In this document: positions 1-11,136 of the stretch, in pieces | Layout: each line of letters opens with the position of its first letter | Position numbering within the stretch: the first letter of the stretch is position 1 | Origin: Schistosoma mansoni | Taxonomy: Eukaryota; Platyhelminthes; Trematoda; Strigeidida; Schistosomatidae | NCBI RefSeq assembly: GCF_000237925.1 | Contig: NC_031500.1 | Span: 4,957,254 to 5,021,253 of the forward strand | DNA length: 64,000 nucleotides | Reading direction: 5' to 3' | Program-made: the position numbers and the translations under genes | The notes under the pieces: generated by a model | Told to the model about the DNA's origin: nothing | The model's input: only the letters and a program-made list of their open reading frames with translations | The model's database searches: none

Positions 1-502
1 GGCCGAGAGTGGGGAGAGTCCGCTCTCCCTCTCCAAATGCTCTCACATGGCCAGCGAATATATAGCCTCTGTCAGGGAAGTCCTACTCACTGCCTTCTCG
101 TGGCACAACTGTTGTTTACGAAATTGAGAGGACGGAAAGCGAATGTCCGGTGCTTTAACCGGGTTGGTGGACAAGGCGAGTCCACCTAGGGGGGTTGGAA
201 AACCCTGATTCCAAACCAATGGTGCACATGGGCTCCAGTATCCTGAGGGAACAAATGGCGTACGAATCAATCGTTGATCACCGGCTACCATGGGACTGCA
301 TCTCCTTACGATGCTCCACTGCCTTGTGGATCAGATCTTTCGGTCAAAGGCTCCGGGTGTGGCCCCCTAAGAAAACCGCATGCTTCAGTTCGGGCACCTG
401 GGCAGTATCACAGCCCTCAATCAAATCGAGAGATTTGTATGGCGCATTTGTATCTAGTGCTTCCTTGTACCAATATTTGTGTTCAAATAATAAATAAATA
501 AG
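1..502 (+). repeat. Short retroposon family A, copy 1 with A/T-rich tail
   Basis: Dispersed repeat that recurs at 976-1585, 1586-1752, 24967-25490 (minus) and 40795-41375 (minus). Shared blocks include the phrase atggtgcacatgggctcca and a 3' end reading ttgtaccaatatttgtgttc followed by an AAATAAATAA-type tail at about 485-502. The tail and dispersed copies suggest a retroposed, non-coding element. No convincing protein is encoded; the small open frames here are not conserved between copies. Family not identified by name. Confidence 0.6.
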
Positions 503-975
503 AGCGTGGTTTTAGGAGACCAGGAATAACGTTCCGTGTGCTCGAATCGTTTGCCCTAGCGGTGCGAGATGATAAAAGGACGCGAGAAAGGTTAGTCGTG
601 GAGATAAGAGAGTTATTAGGAGTAGGAAGGATTTGAATGTGACCAACTTGGTCTCGTGTGCTGTTACGGGTATGAGGGCTAATGTCACTTCCCGGCTGCC
701 CACACCGTGGAAGGGTATTTCTTGAGGGACCTGAAAGGGAAGTTGGATTATTGTTGGTCTTAACGACCTGAGAGCGTGACCGCAGCGCCCAAGGGACAAC
801 TGCTTGAGGCCAGTCACGCACGGCCTTTTTGTGGGGGATTTTTGGCGTGTTAGCTCCGTTCTTTAAAGGACCTTACCGCCGGAGACGGAAATCCGTGGGA
901 TAAGGCGTGTGCATTTTTAGGGTCGACCTTTTCTAACCCCACCCCTTCTTGTGTGAAGGCAGCATCGCTGATGAT
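503..975 (-). repeat. RTE LINE 5'-region fragment
   Basis: The reverse complement matches the 5' region and start of ORF of the RTE LINE at about 32915-33392. The translated matching part carries the same run of residues (for example RSRSQVVKT and [16 protein letters not shown]). It sits between two family A copies. The fragment lacks endonuclease and reverse transcriptase sequence, so it cannot be autonomous. Confidence 0.6.
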
Positions 976-1585
976 GAATATAGAAGACCCACCTAAGGGA
1001 GTTTGAAAACCCTGATTCCAAACCGATGGTGCACATGGGCTTCAGGATCCAAAGAGAACAAAAGGCGTATGAAGCCAATGTTGGTCACCGAATACCATGA
1101 GACTGCATCTCCCATCGTTGCTCCACCGCCTTATAGATTACATCTGCCAGGGAAGTCCTACTCACTGCCTTTTCGTGGCACAACTGTTGTTTACGAAAGT
1201 GAGAGGACGAAAAGCGAATGTCCGGTGCTTTAACCGGGTTGGTTGATGTGGAGGATCCACCTAGGGGAGTTGGCAAACCCTGATTTCAAACCAATGGTGC
1301 ACATGGGCTCCAGGATCCTGAAGGAACGAGTGGCGTATGAACCTACTGTTGGTCACCGGCTACCATGGGACTGCATCCCCTCACGATGCTCCATTGCCTT
1401 GTGGAATAGACCTTTAGGTCAAAGGCTCGGGGTGTGGCCCCTTAATAAAACCGCCTGCTTCAGTCTGGGCACTCGGGCAGTATCACGGCCCTCACACAAA
1501 TCGAATGAGATTTGTGAGGCGCATATTTATCTGGTGCTTTTTTGTACCAATATTTATGTGTTTAAATAAATAAATAAATAATAAA
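976..1585 (+). repeat. Short retroposon family A, copy 2 with internal duplication
   Basis: A second family A copy. The block starting ccctgattccaaacc occurs twice, near 1009 and near 1278, about 270 bp apart, so the copy carries an internal partial duplication. It ends with a (AAAT)n tail near 1563-1585. No coding capacity was recognised. Confidence 0.55.
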
Positions 1586-1752
1586 CTAGATCTGTAGGTC
1601 AAAGGCTCGGGGAGTGGCTCCCTAAGAAAACCATCTGCTTCGGTCTGGGCACTCGGGCAGTATCACAGCCCACACACAAATCAAGTGACTTGTGTGACAC
1701 ATATATTAAGTGCCCCTTTGCACCAATATGTTCAAATAAATAATTAATTAAT
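1586..1752 (+). repeat. Short retroposon family A, 3'-end fragment
   Basis: Only the last ~165 bp of family A, beginning gtaggtcaaaggctcgg and ending in a taattaattaat tail. It lies directly behind the tail of copy 2, so three tailed 3' ends are stacked within 1.75 kb. This suggests repeated insertion into or next to earlier tails. Confidence 0.5.
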
Positions 1753-2196
1753 CGGTGACGGGAAGATTACCAACAATTATTATTGAAAGCTTGTCGACGT
1801 ACAAGCATATACTAAGGTAATTCCAGTAAACTTATTGATAGTCATCTGCGAAAAACTGTACACAAACGACTATCGCACTTTTCAACTGATTTGGTGTATC
1901 AACAAAAGTGATCAAATGGAAAACTAGTAAACTTGCTATGGCTACCTAAAAATCTTTCAGGTGTAATTACTTTGTTTAATTAATACAACATTAAAGAGTC
2001 AAATAAAACGATTCCAGCAATGTGATTACCTTCATTAAATGAACCAGTCTAGTCTTTATGGCAAGTTAACGAAACGACTACATTATACTCAGGATTGGTT
2101 AGTGATATAACAAAGTGGTATCAAGTAAAACGTAGTAATAAACCTCAAGAGATACAGTAGATCTATGCATGTGACGAAAGATATAAGATTACTCAC
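1753..2196. other. No gene seen; probable HM13 intron
   Basis: AT-rich sequence between the family A repeats and the last visible HM13 donor site at 2196. No exon encoding the second catalytic motif of HM13 (GxGD region) was found here on the minus strand, so it is most likely intron. Confidence 0.4.
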
Positions 2197-3081
2197 CTTT
2201 GATTGGAATATCTAGGTTTTTTGCGACAGCCATCATGACACCAGTTCCAAACACCTGGACTTAAAGGACAGTAAAAAATCTAACTTACCCAAAATATATC
2301 GTATACGAACAGTCCGCAAAGAAGTAATATGCCATTTACGAATTTATTTAACCTTATGAATTCGATGGCCAAAATAGCAACTGTCACTGCAATAAAATTG
2401 TTCGCGATCCAATGCTACCTAATAAATCTATTAATTTTGACTTACTCCTGAAAAGTAGTACCAAGTGCCAAGCAAAATACCGATGCCAGTGCCTATGAAA
2501 TCCTTGGACTCAACTGAAAAATCATAGTTGTCTATCAAGTGAGATGTAGACAATCATGATTACCTACCCAATAAGTTCCATTGACATTCGGAACCATCTG
2601 AGTTCTCTAAACTTCTTGAAAACTCAAACTTGAACCGCGTATTTTTTACGCAACTCGGCATATACGGGCGAAAGATGGGTCTAAACATACAGATAGCAGA
2701 ATATGTACTTACGACAAGAAACGGGATATTGCACAGGCACCCATAAAAGAAAAATATACCTTCATAACACAGTTGATGTACTGAATAGGAACGAACTTAA
2801 ACATAGTAGAACTACATACACATACAAACCTTAAATACGATGTAAATCCCGAAAAGTGCAGCACTGGCGAGAAATGGAAACAGTGCTGCATCTTTACTTG
2901 ATACAACTTCTACCTCTTCAGTTGACTTCTTACTAGTTAATGAACGGAAAGAACCTATATAAATAGGTACTATGGCCAAGAGAAACAGTGCTGAATTAGT
3001 AATTATGGAATCTAGATTGAACTCCAGGTTTGTAATGGTTCCGTTTGTATCGCTCACATTTCCTATATCGCTTACGTTCAT
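2197..3081 (-). CDS. HM13: Signal peptide peptidase (HM13/SPP-like), 5' exons, partial
   Basis: Intramembrane aspartyl protease of the presenilin/SPP family (A22B), which cleaves signal peptides in the ER membrane. Exons on the minus strand: 3081-2830, 2795-2713, 2680-2568, 2513-2446, 2414-2289 and 2254-2197, giving about 233 residues in one frame. The introns between exons 1-2, 4-5 and 5-6 are only 34, 31 and 34 nt. Alignable SPP landmarks are SSKDAALFPFLASAALFGIY, then QYINCVMKVYF, HWIANNF, and the first catalytic motif LFVYDIFWVFGTGVM, with Asp near residue 211. The chosen ATG is the first in frame. It is followed by N-glycosylation-type NVS and NGT sites and a hydrophobic segment, as in animal SPP. 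The second aspartate (GxGD) and C-terminus are not in the window; the last donor is phase 1 at 2197/2196. Exon joins were inferred by eye but each keeps frame and homology. Confidence 0.88.
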
Positions 3082-3436
3082 GTTCTCAAACTGTACGCGT
3101 AGAAATTCAAACACGGTGTTAAATACGTAGATGTCATGTAACGTCTGACGCAGGATAAGAAGTATATTGGCCAATTTATTGTCGTAAGACTTTGCTATTC
3201 AGGGTTGATTGTTGTAAAAAATTAGACTAAAAGTTTGGTATTGGCCAGAAAATGGAGTTCATTAATAGATTTTTCTCTGTCGCTGCACAATTTTGTCTCA
3301 GTCTTCAGTAGTGAGGATAGGTCAGTCAACCTATATTAATCCTTTTGATTTGTAGTACTGTGAATATCTAAATACTCTTTGAATGTATAAACAGAAGGTG
3401 CTGATATTACGTGTTTTAGTAGAGACTTCAAGTAAT
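3082..3436. other. No gene seen; region upstream of HM13
   Basis: About 350 bp immediately 5' of the HM13 start codon. It probably holds the 5' UTR and promoter. No recognisable core promoter element can be assigned. Confidence 0.3.
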
Positions 3437-3925
3437 TCACTCATCTATGAGAGTAACGGAACTCCAGATGTAAGCGATTTGATCACGGTTACGGCCTTTC
3501 TCAGAGTGTCTCATCAGAAGACCAAACTGTAGGGTCAGTGAAATGTCACTGAACCCTAGCCAAGTCATTCGGCAGTTGGGTCGCTGAATATCGAACAGAT
3601 CATCGATCCCTGTCAAGGTCAAGAATAGTCAACGCTCATCAATTAATAATACTCCATGGACTTGCCCACGCGGCAGCGGTTGTACTTTCGCTTCTGTACT
3701 TTCGTGGTTGTACCTTAACCAATATATTCTTGTAATAACGTCCTTCGTGTTGTACAGTCTCCATAGCATCCATGGTCCCTTGTTACGTCGACGGGGCCAA
3801 TCCACGTAAGGTGCTGATCGCGAGGTGTGACTTCGAAGTTAGCTTGTTCGTCACACCATTCTCGTCTAACTCGAGTAGGCCTCCAATCGTTCGACATAGA
3901 ACATCAACGTTGATGGTCTACAAAA
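3437..3925 (-). repeat. Dispersed repeat family F, copy 1
   Basis: The reverse complement resembles 50690-51135. Shared phrases are gacagggatcgatgatctgt, ggaggcct(a/g)ctcgagttag, and a block running from 'accatcaacgtt' to the 'acttcgaagt/acacctcgcg' stretch. The two copies are diverged and in opposite orientation. No intact protein. The family is unidentified. Confidence 0.5.
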
Positions 3926-5229
3926 CCCTGACAAGAGAAAACAAATAACAAATACTGCTACCATAACCTCAGTTCACTGTGCAGCACTCCAGTATAAAAT
4001 CACCTCTTAATCCGTGGTAAGCTGATGGAAATAGGTTGAAGTATCTTAGTCTGTTTTCATAAGGCACGTTAGTGACAACTTTAACTATTTTGGCTTCCTG
4101 CCGTTGATTTAGTTCTAACAGGGACTCACACCTCGAAGTTCATTTGCCAAGTGAGGCCCCACAAGCCTCGGTTACTTACTTACCACGTAGGCCACACACC
4201 AGCATTCTCCACCAAAATAACTGACTGAATCGTTGGGTTGACAAACTGACTAATAATCATCATTAAACAGCATTGTTTTCTATCGGCTATCTTTATCTAT
4301 TATCGACGATTTCCGCATGTTTCTCTTTCAGATGCGCATTTAGTAAATGTCTTAAGACCTTATCAGTCTAATAAGAGGTTTGGGAACACTGTAGTGCTAT
4401 TAGTTCATAACCACACGATCTCTGAAGTCGAGTCTATAATTACTGAAAAGACTTACTTTAAACATGTAACACTTAGAGAGGGCAAAAGATGGTGAACGTG
4501 GAAACAACTGATCGGTTTGGGATGACTCAGCCTTGCAAGGATGGTCTTTATGTGCAACTCATACCTTTCCATATTAAGTAAATTACATTATCCGCAGACG
4601 GAATGTGTTCTTCGGAAGTACTAAACATCATATTGCTGATTGTCACGTAGGACGAGTCAATATAATGTTGGTGTTACTTCCACGTAAGATCTTGGGGATT
4701 AGGTAGTCACATAATGACCAGTCTTCAGCCTTAGGATTAGGGTTATTATCATAGTAGCCAGGACAAATGTACTAATACTGAACAAGACCATAGTTCTACG
4801 GTCACACTACCGCTTATCTTGACCTGTCCTGCAGTGATAGCCATAATGTCTCCTTCAAGAAACACTATAGAATACGTTCAGGGTGTCATGCCGCCTCGAT
4901 CCATTGTTCCCTAATTGATCTACATTGACCTTGTCAAAGAGTCTATGGGTTTATTTAGGTCTTTTCATTTATTGTGTGTTTAGCTTCAAGGGTCGTATGG
5001 TTAAGAACAAATGTCACCATGGTACGATTCTTTGTGTTTAGGTGAAACCGCTCTATTCGCTCTTGTGTTGTGGCATAAATATGACAATCAGACTCTTAAA
5101 TTATTTTACTAACTTCACTACCTAGAATGGGTATGAGTGCGCATCTTTACATTAACAGTAGCTGCCGCACCTGTACACTGTTTAGAATAACACGAGATAG
5201 GATAATCAATATTTTCCACGCATTTCGCC
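3926..5229. other. No recognisable gene
   Basis: 1.3 kb of unique-looking AT-rich DNA. No supported open frame or homology was recognised. Confidence 0.4.
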
Positions 5230-5620
5230 GTTACCAAACTATTTATATGGACATTTTATTTCTGGTGCCCAGCTAATTGATGCCACAGCAGATGAACTTG
5301 AACGTATCTTCCTGCTTCCTTTTATTTGCATGACTGTCTGGGGAAATCTTTTGTGTCACTTGTTATATGGGATTATCTTGACGCCCATCTTAACCATTAT
5401 AGGTCCACCCAAGTGATCAAATTCTGTGGACAACACGGAATGTCTTCTTCTCAGACGGGAACGAGAAACACCTTTGACCTAATACATACCAGGGGCATCT
5501 TCCTAATCAACAACCGTTTGGAGATAACTTCCGAAAAGCGTTCCAGTTCTTTTAAAACAAACGGCAGTAGTGGGTTCCCTGTTTCTCCATATGAGTGTTT
5601 TCAGAAAGCGGATCGGCTTA
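5230..5620 (+). pseudogene. Degraded LINE endonuclease remnant
   Basis: A plus-strand open frame from 5326 contains DYLDAHLNHYRS and the stretch HGMSSSQTGTRNTFDLIHTR. This resembles the part of CR1-type apurinic endonucleases between the GDFN motif and the LDLVFT motif. Nothing flanking it extends the match well, so this is a decayed fragment. The alternative is a chance open frame. Confidence 0.35.
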
Positions 5621-5879
5621 ACTGTGCATAAAAAGTGAATAACTTTGATTGTAATGCTGTAACTGGACTATATACTTGCTAAGAGTTTTTCTACTACTAA
5701 GTCGCCCCATGAAGTTTTCATAAATTTTCTCATAATCATCAGCCTTCAGAAGTCTCTGAGAAAATAACCAGATTACTTTAAACCCCAGCCCGACAAATTT
5801 GGGAACTTTTCACCCTTAGTAAATGCACACGTACTTCGTAGAAATATTTGACCTAACAGAGTGTAGGGTCTTATTAAAA

Positions 5880-6584
5880 AGGAATTTGATGTTGTAAGAT
5901 CCAAACCTAACTTGGATTGTAGGCGTCCAACCAAACGTAGGAAAACTACACAATCTAAAATTGCTACTGACAGTTTCAGCGAGACGAGCTACTCCGTTCA
6001 TCCTGAAGCAGACAAGCTTTTACCAGTTGTCTCCATTCCAGACGTGTTGAAGACTCTGTTGGTAAACAATGATGATAATCACAACTGCAACCATGCGAAT
6101 GATATTAAAAGACTGCAAGTTGACATGAACATTCTCAATCCCCTCAAGTATCTCATCAACCCTAACCTCACAGAGACTCCAGATCAAATGAATGATATAA
6201 GTGACTTCCTAGATCTTGTTGCATCAGAGGTATTTGAAAGAATAAGGCGATCTAGCAATGCAATTGTGTTTAATATACCGGACTCAAATGCCCTTGAAAA
6301 TATCAAAATTAGTCTGCTTAGAGCCAGCAATATGACACACGTACCATGTGTATGCACAAGATTAAAAAGAAGCCACCCTGATATGCACTCACCGATCTTG
6401 TTCAAATTCAACTCATCTGTAGACGCTAGTGAGTTTTTAAATTCCTCCAATTCATTGAAACAGAAACAGATTTTCAAGGATATTAAGATTCTACCAGACA
6501 GAACACCATGCCCAACGAAAGCAGGTCGAGATAACTACAGACTACCAGCATCCAACACCCAAGAGTATCATAATCCTAAAGGTC
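5880..6584 (+). pseudogene. CR1-type LINE ORF1 fragment
   Basis: A plus-strand frame (5912 to the gap) encodes a basic N-terminus (RRPTKRRK) followed by a domain around FERIRRSSNAIVFNIPDS and a later stretch HSPILFKFNSSVDASEF. The second part has the same layout as the RRM-like domain of the intact CR1 ORF1 at 15056-16456, where DDSVIIMNLIDNP is followed by HPRLLRVTLKNASDVE. It is cut on the right by a 200-N gap. It probably encoded an RNA-binding ORF1 chaperone protein. The start is uncertain. Confidence 0.55.
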
Positions 6585-6784
6585 NNNNNNNNNNNNNNNN
6601 NNNNNNNNNNNNNNNNNNNNNNNNNNNNNNNNNNNNNNNNNNNNNNNNNNNNNNNNNNNNNNNNNNNNNNNNNNNNNNNNNNNNNNNNNNNNNNNNNNNN
6701 NNNNNNNNNNNNNNNNNNNNNNNNNNNNNNNNNNNNNNNNNNNNNNNNNNNNNNNNNNNNNNNNNNNNNNNNNNNNNNNNNNNN
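6585..6784. other. Assembly gap (200 N)
   Basis: Exactly 200 N, a conventional scaffold-gap size. The true length is unknown. Confidence 0.99.
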
Positions 6785-6899
6785 TAACGGATAGCATAAA
6801 ATGATACTGCACTGCATATTTTAAGTGATTAAGTTGTTACATTTTATACAAGTATTTATATTACATATTATGGTATCAGTTGTTTATATCTACTTTGGC

Positions 6900-7355
6900 G
6901 TGAAAAATTGTAACTCTCGGAGTTTCTGTTGGTCCCAAGCTCGGGTAAAGGAGGAAAGCTGGGCATGAAGTCGGTAACTGCATGCCGTAGAAAAAAGTCT
7001 TGCTAAAAGAACGCCAACCAGACCAAACAAATTAAACTATTTGAACTCTACTGTGTGAGTTGAAGGAAGAATTATCACACCTAATGGTGAAAGCCGAGAT
7101 TCCTCGGAGGTTACGAAGCCGATGCTCCTTCTAACAACCAAAGCAACAATTTTTATGGGTACATGGAGCGTCCAGACAATGTGGGAGACCTGGAGGACCA
7201 ATCAAATAGCATCGAAGATGAGGAGATTCAACCTGGCGGCTCTCGGAATCAGCAAAAACCATTGGACCCAGGCTAGACAGAAAAGAATAGATACAGGAGA
7301 GATGCTGTTGTACTCCGGTCACGAAGAGATAAATGCTCACGAAAATGGTGACAGA
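6900..7355 (+). pseudogene. RTE-clade LINE 5' end and endonuclease N-terminus
   Basis: From 7122 the frame encodes IFMGTWSVQTMWETWRTNQI, then FNLAALGISKNHWTQARQKR and GEMLLYSGHEEINA. This is the signature start of RTE endonucleases (normal form TWNVRTMWETGRTSQIA ... LGISETHWTQAG ... LLYSGHEE). The catalytic Glu of the SETHW-type motif is Lys here. The match stops near 7350, where CR1 reverse transcriptase sequence begins, so the element is 3' truncated. Upstream non-coding sequence from about 6900 probably belongs to the same 5' UTR. Confidence 0.7.
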
Positions 7356-9062
7356 TTTGTAAACTTATGAGCATTCAAGAACGTAGCCAAATTGTCCGCT
7401 TTGGATCTTGCTACTCCAAACCTGTGAATGTAACCAGTGGGGTTATACAAGGAAGTGTAATTGGTCCATTACTATTTCTCCTTTTTATCAATGACGTTTG
7501 CTCCCTCTTTCAGTATGGTAAACCTTTTCTTTTTGCCGATGATCTGAAAGTGGTTTATTCATTCTCATCTCCCACCAAAGAAAGCTATATTTCAACGGTA
7601 ATCCAAGAGGAAATAAACAAGTTGTACGAATGGAATATTTCATGGAATTTGCCACTTAATGTTGACAAAAGTGGATTTATTAACATCGGCCGCTGCCTTA
7701 ATCTAAATCTGGCTATACACAAACATACACTGAAACCTCTCAACACTGTTCGTGACTTGGGTTTAAGATATAGCGACAGTTTGAACTTTTCTGAACACAT
7801 TGCATCTCAAGTACCCAAAGCTAGAAAGCTCATCGGATTCATAATGATTAATTTCAATAATACCGAATCGAGATTATTATTATACAGAAAATGTACCTTA
7901 CCAATTCTTGAATATGGTATGTTAGTTTACAGTAATTGCGGGCATAATGACCTGATTAAAATTGAAGGTGTTCAAAGAAGGTTCACCAAAGCTGTTTTGG
8001 GGTATTCTGACAACAAAGACTATCACCAAAGATGTCAACAACTCAAACTAGAACCTCTCTGGATCAGGTGTATCAAATTAAACCTTATCTTTCTCTACCG
8101 GCTTCTCAACGGTATTTCTTACTCTTCGCTATCTACCCCTTCATACTCTATGATACCGTCCCACAATCTACGCAATAAGGAAAATATTCTAGTGATTCCA
8201 AAAACCCACACAAATTTACGCCAGAATTTTTTCGTTATTCGCTACTCAACCACGTGGAATAAACTGCCAATGAACCTCCGATGCAATGAAACTACAACCC
8301 GGTTCCGAAGTCTTCTTGATGATTTTCTTTCCGAAAGTGGATTGTGTCACCTACTGAATATCAATGTGCTTAACAATGATATATACAAAAAAGGTCCGTC
8401 ATCTATCTAACTGACTGAAAAGCAAAGTGAAACCTTTGAAACTTTTCATGTCTATTCTATTTCACTTTTATTCATCTTAATATATGGAGTCTGCTTATGT
8501 TTGTATTTATAACTATTACTGTTATTACTATCATTATTGGTCTCTCGTCACATCAGATATTCTCTTCATCTCTTCTTGTCCTTCTAAACATATTTTATTC
8601 CTAAACATCCAAAGTCTATAACTAAAAACAAACAAAAAACTTGATGTTACAAATTAGCTTCTCAGATTCATCTTATCTTCACACACATATATATGACATA
8701 TAGAAATTTATATTTAAATTATCCTTTGCAATTAATTATGACTATCATAGCATCATTCTAAATTATTATTATTATTGTACTAATGCTTATACTAATATGC
8801 GTTTCACTCTGTATACTGTTACATAAATCTACACGTATTTATCCGAGTGCAGTAAAGGTTTATTATTATTGGTACTATTATTGTTGTTATTATTATTTTT
8901 TAAATTATTCGTTTATCTCATAAGTCTATAGCCATTACACTATTATGATCATGGTTGTACCCTTTCACTATGTGTTCATTTCTTTTCTCTCTTTTTTTCC
9001 TTCTAAATAAATATTATTCTTAAGATTACGAAGCTTTGGATTAAGACAATAATTTGTGTTAC
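7356..9062 (+). mobile_element. 5'-truncated CR1-clade LINE (subfamily C)
   Basis: The reverse transcriptase reading frame 7367-8410 is open for 347 residues. It runs from GVIQGSVIGPLLFLLFINDV through the catalytic box LFADDLKVVYSF to the C-terminal stretch around IEGVQRRFTKAVLGYS, with no palm A motif because the 5' part is missing. Sequence to the gap at 9063 is A/T-rich with TTATTATTATT-type runs and is probably 3' UTR. The protein is clearly related to, but distinct from, the CR1 copies at 9.3-13.2 kb. Endonuclease and ORF1 are absent on this side. Confidence 0.8.
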
Positions 9063-9262
9063 NNNNNNNNNNNNNNNNNNNNNNNNNNNNNNNNNNNNNN
9101 NNNNNNNNNNNNNNNNNNNNNNNNNNNNNNNNNNNNNNNNNNNNNNNNNNNNNNNNNNNNNNNNNNNNNNNNNNNNNNNNNNNNNNNNNNNNNNNNNNNN
9201 NNNNNNNNNNNNNNNNNNNNNNNNNNNNNNNNNNNNNNNNNNNNNNNNNNNNNNNNNNNNNN
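9063..9262. other. Assembly gap (200 N)
   Basis: Exactly 200 N. It interrupts the 3' end of the minus-strand CR1 copy, so the end of that copy's inverted-repeat arm cannot be seen. Confidence 0.99.
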
Positions 9263-9285
9263 GTTCGTTATATTCTTGTTCCGTC

Positions 9286-11136
9286 TTAGATATTGGGCGG
9301 TCCATAATAAAGTGCCTCATTGGTAGGCGGGAGTTCAAGGAATAGTTGGTGAAGTTCTTTAGAGTTTAGTAACAGGGTTATTAGCCTTTTAAATTTGGTA
9401 AAGGTGTCACAGTTACGGATAGGTATTGGCAACCTGTTCCACAATAAACTATACCGAACTGTAAAAAACTTACAACGCATTTGTTTTTGGTGTTTTTCGG
9501 TAAATAGTGTATATGCATTGTTTCTTATTCTATAGGCTGGGTCATTGATCATAGTTGGACAGGAGGTTAGGAATGACAGTCCATTTATTGCTTTGTAGAG
9601 AAATATCAGATTGTTCCTTAACCTACGGTGCCATAAAGGTTCTAAAGAGAGGTGCTTACATCTACTTGTGTAATCAAGAGTGGTGTCACTTCCTAGCAGT
9701 TGGCGTGTAAAACGTCTTTGAACATCTTCTACTCTTATTTTGTCAGTGGTATTCATATTAGAGAAGATAAAAGAGCAGTATTCTAAGGAAGGTCGTATAC
9801 ATATTTTGTAGAGGGTAAGCTTGGCATCTGTCGTGAAGAAATTTTTTGTTATGAAGCCAATTAGACGTCTGGCTTTAGAAATAATAAAGGAGGCGTGTGC
9901 TTTAAAGTTTAGGCTTCCTGTGTAATTTATTCCTAGATCGTGTACTGAATTAAGTGTCTGGACTTTAATTTTATTTAAGTAAAGTTGGGGTTCATAGGGG
10001 TGCTTTCCAAAGTGCATGATCCCGCATTTGTGGAGGTTAAATGGTAATTGCCACTTTTCGCTCCAGATAGTTAGGTTATTGAGATCATCTTGAATCAGGC
10101 GTACACTTTCACTTAGAACCTCAGGCTTATAGCTGTATACTATTTTGAGATCATCAGCATATAAGTATGGTTTCCCAGATTTTATGATGTTACATATATC
10201 GTTTATATACATGAGAAACAAAAGTGGGCCTAATACACTTCCCTGGATGACGCCACTAGTTATTGGTCTAGGTAATGAGAGACAGTCGTTGTACTTTACC
10301 ATTTGTTTACGTCCCTTTAAGAATGAAACAAACCATGAATAGAGTGGGTTGTTGATTCCGAAGGACCGTAGTTTGGCTAGTAGCCGTTTGTGTGGAACCT
10401 TATCAAAAGCTTTCTTAAAGTCTAAAAATATGACTGATACAAGGAGTCCATTGTCTCGTTTCAGAGTTATATCATTCATGTAGTCCACTAGGCATGTATC
10501 ACATGATCTGGACCTAAGAAATCCATGTTGGGAGACCGAGATGAGATTATTAGTAATTACATGTTGGACTAACGCCGCCTTAACTACTTTCTCCATCACT
10601 CTAGACACCACTGAAGTTATGTTTATGGGTCGGTAATTTTCAACATTTGCTTCAGGTCCTGTTTTAATTTTGGGAATGATGTGTGTAGTTTTCCAGGCAG
10701 TAGGGTAATGCGCTGTAGAGAGTGATATCGCAAATAGTTTGAGTAATAAAACACACATATCATCGCCTCCACGTTTTAGCATGCTAGCCGGAATACCATC
10801 TGGTCCATCAGTGTAGGAGTGTTTCAGTGTACTAATTGCCTTAGAGATATTCTGTACATTGAAGTCTACGTTAGTAATCTCACAGGCAGATACTGTGATA
10901 AGTTCTGAATCATTAAGTGGTTTTTCATCAGTTAATGAGGAACAAAATTGTTCATTAAGTAGTTTCGTAACAAGTTTAGGATCTTCGTATACTTGTTTGT
11001 CTTTAATAAATATGTTTCCTCTCGACTTAGAACGTTTAAGTTTATTTTGAAAGAGTGTGGTGAGTGCTGAGGAGTTATTACTAAGTTCGACAGCACGTTT
11101 TTCCTGTTCGATTGCTTTTTGCGTCTGTCTGGACAA
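9286..11136 (-). CDS. CR1 reverse transcriptase frame (subfamily B, copy 1)
   Basis: A 616-residue open frame of a LINE ORF2. Palm motifs are in order: FLDFKKAFDKVPHKRLLAKL (motif A), GVIQGSVLGPLLFLMYINDI (motif B region) and LYADDLKIVYSY (motif C, YADD catalytic). The C-terminal CR1-type stretch VEDVQRRFTRQLLGS and a terminal segment follow, with the stop at 9286. The 5' part of the protein (endonuclease) is in another frame upstream, so this copy needs a frameshift to make full ORF2 and is probably defective. Except for an Arg/Trp difference, the C-terminal 400 residues equal those of the inverted copy at 11993-13195. Confidence 0.85.
   Translation of the reverse strand: MSRQTQKAIEQEKRAVELSNNSSALTTLFQNKLKRSKSRGNIFIKDKQVYEDPKLVTKLLNEQFCSSLTDEKPLNDSELITVSACEITNVDFNVQNISKAISTLKHSYTDGPDGIPASMLKRGGDDMCVLLLKLFAISLSTAHYPTAWKTTHIIPKIKTGPEANVENYRPINITSVVSRVMEKVVKAALVQHVITNNLISVSQHGFLRSRSCDTCLVDYMNDITLKRDNGLLVSVIFLDFKKAFDKVPHKRLLAKLRSFGINNPLYSWFVSFLKGRKQMVKYNDCLSLPRPITSGVIQGSVLGPLLFLMYINDICNIIKSGKPYLYADDLKIVYSYKPEVLSESVRLIQDDLNNLTIWSEKWQLPFNLHKCGIMHFGKHPYEPQLYLNKIKVQTLNSVHDLGINYTGSLNFKAHASFIISKARRLIGFITKNFFTTDAKLTLYKICIRPSLEYCSFIFSNMNTTDKIRVEDVQRRFTRQLLGSDTTLDYTSRCKHLSLEPLWHRRLRNNLIFLYKAINGLSFLTSCPTMINDPAYRIRNNAYTLFTEKHQKQMRCKFFTVRYSLLWNRLPIPIRNCDTFTKFKRLITLLLNSKELHQLFLELPPTNEALYYGPPNI

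Noticed and set aside
1200-1235. Possible hammerhead ribozyme core (gaggacgaaaagc), as known from schistosome satellite repeats
   Set aside because: The CTGATGA half of the core was not found nearby in either orientation, so no ribozyme can be claimed.
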